Source of the DNA: an uncultured cyanobacterium
Lineage (GTDB): Bacteria; Cyanobacteriota; Cyanobacteriia; Thermosynechococcales; Thermosynechococcaceae
NCBI GenBank assembly: GCA_937951315.1
Contig: CALFCG010000084.1
Location: forward strand, 1-45,108
DNA length: 45,108 nucleotides
Direction of reading: 5' to 3'
Shown here: positions 43,286 to 45,108 of the stretch, one piece after another
Layout: each line of letters starts with the position of its first letter
How positions within the stretch are numbered: the stretch's first letter is position 1
Translations under genes and position numbers: made by a program
The notes under the pieces: generated by a model
Told to the model about the DNA's origin: nothing
Database searches by the model: none
The model's input: the letters and a program-made list of their open reading frames with translations, nothing else

Positions 43286-44638
43286 ATGTACCGTCATAGA
43301 TACTTAGCGCTGGCAGCGTTATTGGCCCTGCTGTCCAGTGGCTGTTACTCGGCCCACCTCTCCCGATGGAAGCGAGGGGCCAATGCATTCTCCACGACGG
43401 CATCCGCTCAGACAAAAGCCAACGGCGAGACCCTCTCAGCAGATGTACTCGCTCGATATCAGCAGCTCCCCGATGCAGACCAGTGGTTTGCGGTGCTATA
43501 CCAACAGCAAAATTTTGCCAAGATTGAGACCTTTGTCCAGCAGAGCTTAGACAAGGAACATGAAGATGAACGAATCTCAGGTAATCTGAGCCAACTCTAT
43601 GCCACCTTAGGTCGCTGGCCTCAGAGGAATCACCATCACACCTCTGCAGATACCCAAGCGTTCCAGCGCCAAAAAGCCGTCCTCGATCAATGGATTGCAG
43701 ACTATCCTGACTCTCATATTCCCTGGCTAATACGCGGGAGTCTCCAACGTAACTATGCCTGGGAGCACCGCAGCAGTAGGCAGGCAAATGACTTAAAATT
43801 CAGGCGATATCTTCAGCAAAGTCAAACAGATTTAGAGCAGTCAACGGTGCTCAATCCCAGTGATCCTAATAGCTGGAATCAGTTGCTCTTGGTTGCAAAA
43901 GGGCTCTCTCTATCTCAGAACCAGATGGATCACTACTATCAACAGGGTCTGGTTGCGAGTCTTCATCATTTGGGCCTTAGAACCTCTCGCTTATCGACGC
44001 TCTACCCCCAATGGGGTGGGAGTTGGGATCGGGTGATTACCTTCGCCAGAACCAGCCGTGATCATGCACTGGCAGAGGATAAGCCCAGGCTGGGCATTAC
44101 CCTATTGGTCGCTGTTCGTGAACTAGAGAAAAAACATCATGGCAATCATGTTCCGCGAGAAGTGATCACTTGGTCCGAGATACAAGAGGTCTACCAGCGT
44201 ATCTTGGCAAAATATCCAGACGATCTGAGGATGCGATATGACTACGCTGATGAGGCCCATCGGAAGCAGCATTATGCAGAGACATTACAGCAGTTTGAGA
44301 TCATCGGCGATCGCTGGACGACGGGCTTAAGCTGGACGCCCCAAGAAGCGTTCCACAGAGTTCGAGCGAGCACCTATTATCGATTGGCCTACGAAACGTA
44401 TGGGCAAGAGCGACCAGAATTTCCACAGGGGAATCCACAGCCAACAAACTCACTCACAAAGATGTCTGAGCCGTTGCCCCTGCCATCAGCGGAACTGTGG
44501 CCCCAAGCCCAAGCCTATCTCCTGCGGGCGACCATCAGCAGCAAGGGGAATCTAGACGTTGCCCCCGTAGTGAACGACGAGCAGCAAACACTAACAGTGC
44601 AGCCAACGGGTATGAAAGCCAATAGCCTGAGTCAATGA
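43286..44638 (+). CDS. Probable lipoprotein with TPR-like repeats (DUF4034-like)
   Basis: This 450-residue protein begins with a signal peptide ending in LLALLSSGC, a relaxed lipobox with lipidation Cys20. The rest is helical with TPR-like segments: DQWFAVLYQQQNFAKIETF, DLEQSTVLNPSDPNSWNQLL and ILAKYPDDLRMRYDYADEAH. The pattern resembles DUF4034-type proteins, as far as I remember. Location is probably outer-membrane- or periplasm-facing. It is unlinked to obvious partners, between the YyaL-like gene and pcyA. The function is unknown. Confidence 0.65.
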   Translation: MYRHRYLALAALLALLSSGCYSAHLSRWKRGANAFSTTASAQTKANGETLSADVLARYQQLPDADQWFAVLYQQQNFAKIETFVQQSLDKEHEDERISGNLSQLYATLGRWPQRNHHHTSADTQAFQRQKAVLDQWIADYPDSHIPWLIRGSLQRNYAWEHRSSRQANDLKFRRYLQQSQTDLEQSTVLNPSDPNSWNQLLLVAKGLSLSQNQMDHYYQQGLVASLHHLGLRTSRLSTLYPQWGGSWDRVITFARTSRDHALAEDKPRLGITLLVAVRELEKKHHGNHVPREVITWSEIQEVYQRILAKYPDDLRMRYDYADEAHRKQHYAETLQQFEIIGDRWTTGLSWTPQEAFHRVRASTYYRLAYETYGQERPEFPQGNPQPTNSLTKMSEPLPLPSAELWPQAQAYLLRATISSKGNLDVAPVVNDEQQTLTVQPTGMKANSLSQ

Positions 44639-44666
44639 TTTAGACAGCTCAGCAGAAGCCAGAAAG

Positions 44667-45108
44667 CTAACGATCAGGCAAGTCAAATAATACGGTTGTC
44701 ATATAGCGCTCGGCCCACTCGGGACCGAAGGCGTTCTCTAAGATGCGGCGGGTCTTATCATTGCGCCGTTGTTTTTCGCAATACTGTTGTTGCCCCGCTA
44801 GGATTGTATCGCGGTTTTCAGGCGTGGAGTGAGTTGCGATCGCACCTTCACAATGCACCTTTAAAAATGCACCCACCCGATCAATAAACTGCTGGTCTTC
44901 TAGCGCCCCCCTAGGACGAATAAAGAGACAGAAATCAGAAAAGATATCACCCCAATCGGGCAAATCACGTGGTTGGGAAAAGTCAGCCGGTGGAAGCGCT
45001 GCCAGCTTTTCTTGATAGACCTCCGGCAACGTATGGTCGGTCGAGGTGGGAGACAGATCAACGATCGCGGCACTCACTTGACCGCGCCCCGCCACAATAT
45101 CAGTCCCA
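44667..45108 (-). CDS. pcyA: Phycocyanobilin:ferredoxin oxidoreductase PcyA, C-terminal part (cut by window edge)
   Basis: The window holds the last 147 residues of PcyA, and the N-terminal part lies beyond base 45108. The translation begins GTDIVAGRGQVSAAIVDLSP and continues through LPDWGDIFSDFCLFIRPRG and NDKTRRILENAFGPEWAERYMT to VLFDLP, matching the Synechocystis enzyme as I recall it. The Asp in GTDIVAG corresponds to Asp105, a catalytic residue. The enzyme reduces biliverdin IXalpha with four electrons from ferredoxin to phycocyanobilin, the chromophore of phycobilisomes and cyanobacterial phytochromes. The internal GTG at 45095 is not the start. Confidence 0.95.
   Translation of the reverse strand, partial: GTDIVAGRGQVSAAIVDLSPTSTDHTLPEVYQEKLAALPPADFSQPRDLPDWGDIFSDFCLFIRPRGALEDQQFIDRVGAFLKVHCEGAIATHSTPENRDTILAGQQQYCEKQRRNDKTRRILENAFGPEWAERYMTTVLFDLPDR

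Noticed and set aside
1-45108. CRISPR arrays, prophage, secondary-metabolite or defence clusters
   Set aside because: I looked for regularly spaced direct repeats and for cas, integrase, synthetase and toxin-type genes and saw none.

Overview
The window is chromosomal DNA from a cyanobacterium with a G+C content that looks close to 50%. The evidence is the gene content: PcyA (phycocyanobilin synthesis), Ycf54 (chlorophyll cyclase subunit), HemJ, an NblS/Hik33-type kinase, a long cyanobacterial PEP carboxylase, several small protein families known mainly from cyanobacteria (DUF2949, DUF2555, DUF3120, DUF4330, TIGR03279), and at least 14 copies of the HIP1 octamer GCGATCGC where about one is expected by chance. 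I cannot name the genus with confidence.

Layout. 1-140: the 5' end of an IS982-family transposase running off the left edge. 200-1640: tRNA-Leu(GAG) with a hairpin terminator, a DUF2949 gene, moaC and tRNA-Arg(ACG). 1800-4760: an exported Arg/Gly/Phe-repeat protein, coaBC, DUF2555 and DUF4330 genes. 4770-8050: a CpdA-like phosphodiesterase, a coupled pair (M15 carboxypeptidase and AAA-less M41 peptidase), and a thioredoxin-fold membrane protein. 8190-12940: hemL (TTG start), a secreted protein with a duplicated domain, and a hemJ-histidine kinase pair. 13100-17260: a Tat-exported PhoD-type phosphatase and an 842-residue pentapeptide-repeat protein. 17680-27750: ycf54-purM, a PEP-synthase-like protein with an eroded nucleotide-binding half, map, ppc, a small conserved protein and a phosphohexomutase. 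27750-32980: a probable NtcA-type promoter, sat, a caspase-fold protein without the catalytic dyad, 5-FCL and DUF3120 genes. 33150-45108: an ICMT-like methyltransferase, a radical SAM/PDZ protein, a zinc metallopeptidase, nblS, a zinc-ribbon protein, small membrane proteins, a 2Fe-2S protein, 3-methyladenine glycosylase, an unknown 202-residue protein, a YyaL/DUF255 protein, a repeat lipoprotein and the 3' part of pcyA.

Most of the window is ordinary housekeeping sequence. Tetrapyrrole genes recur (hemL, hemJ, ycf54, pcyA, plus nblS, which controls bilisome and high-light responses), but they are scattered and not in one operon. Short operons are tightly packed: three junctions use a one-base stop/start overlap (TAATG) and one uses ATGA. 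I see no CRISPR array, prophage, defence island or biosynthetic cluster. The points most worth a second look are the NtcA-type promoter upstream of sat, the Tyr/Gly pseudo-caspase, the PEP-synthase-like protein, the Arg/Gly/Phe exported protein, the secreted protein with the duplicated domain, and the hemJ-kinase and 45-residue membrane protein-ferredoxin pairings.
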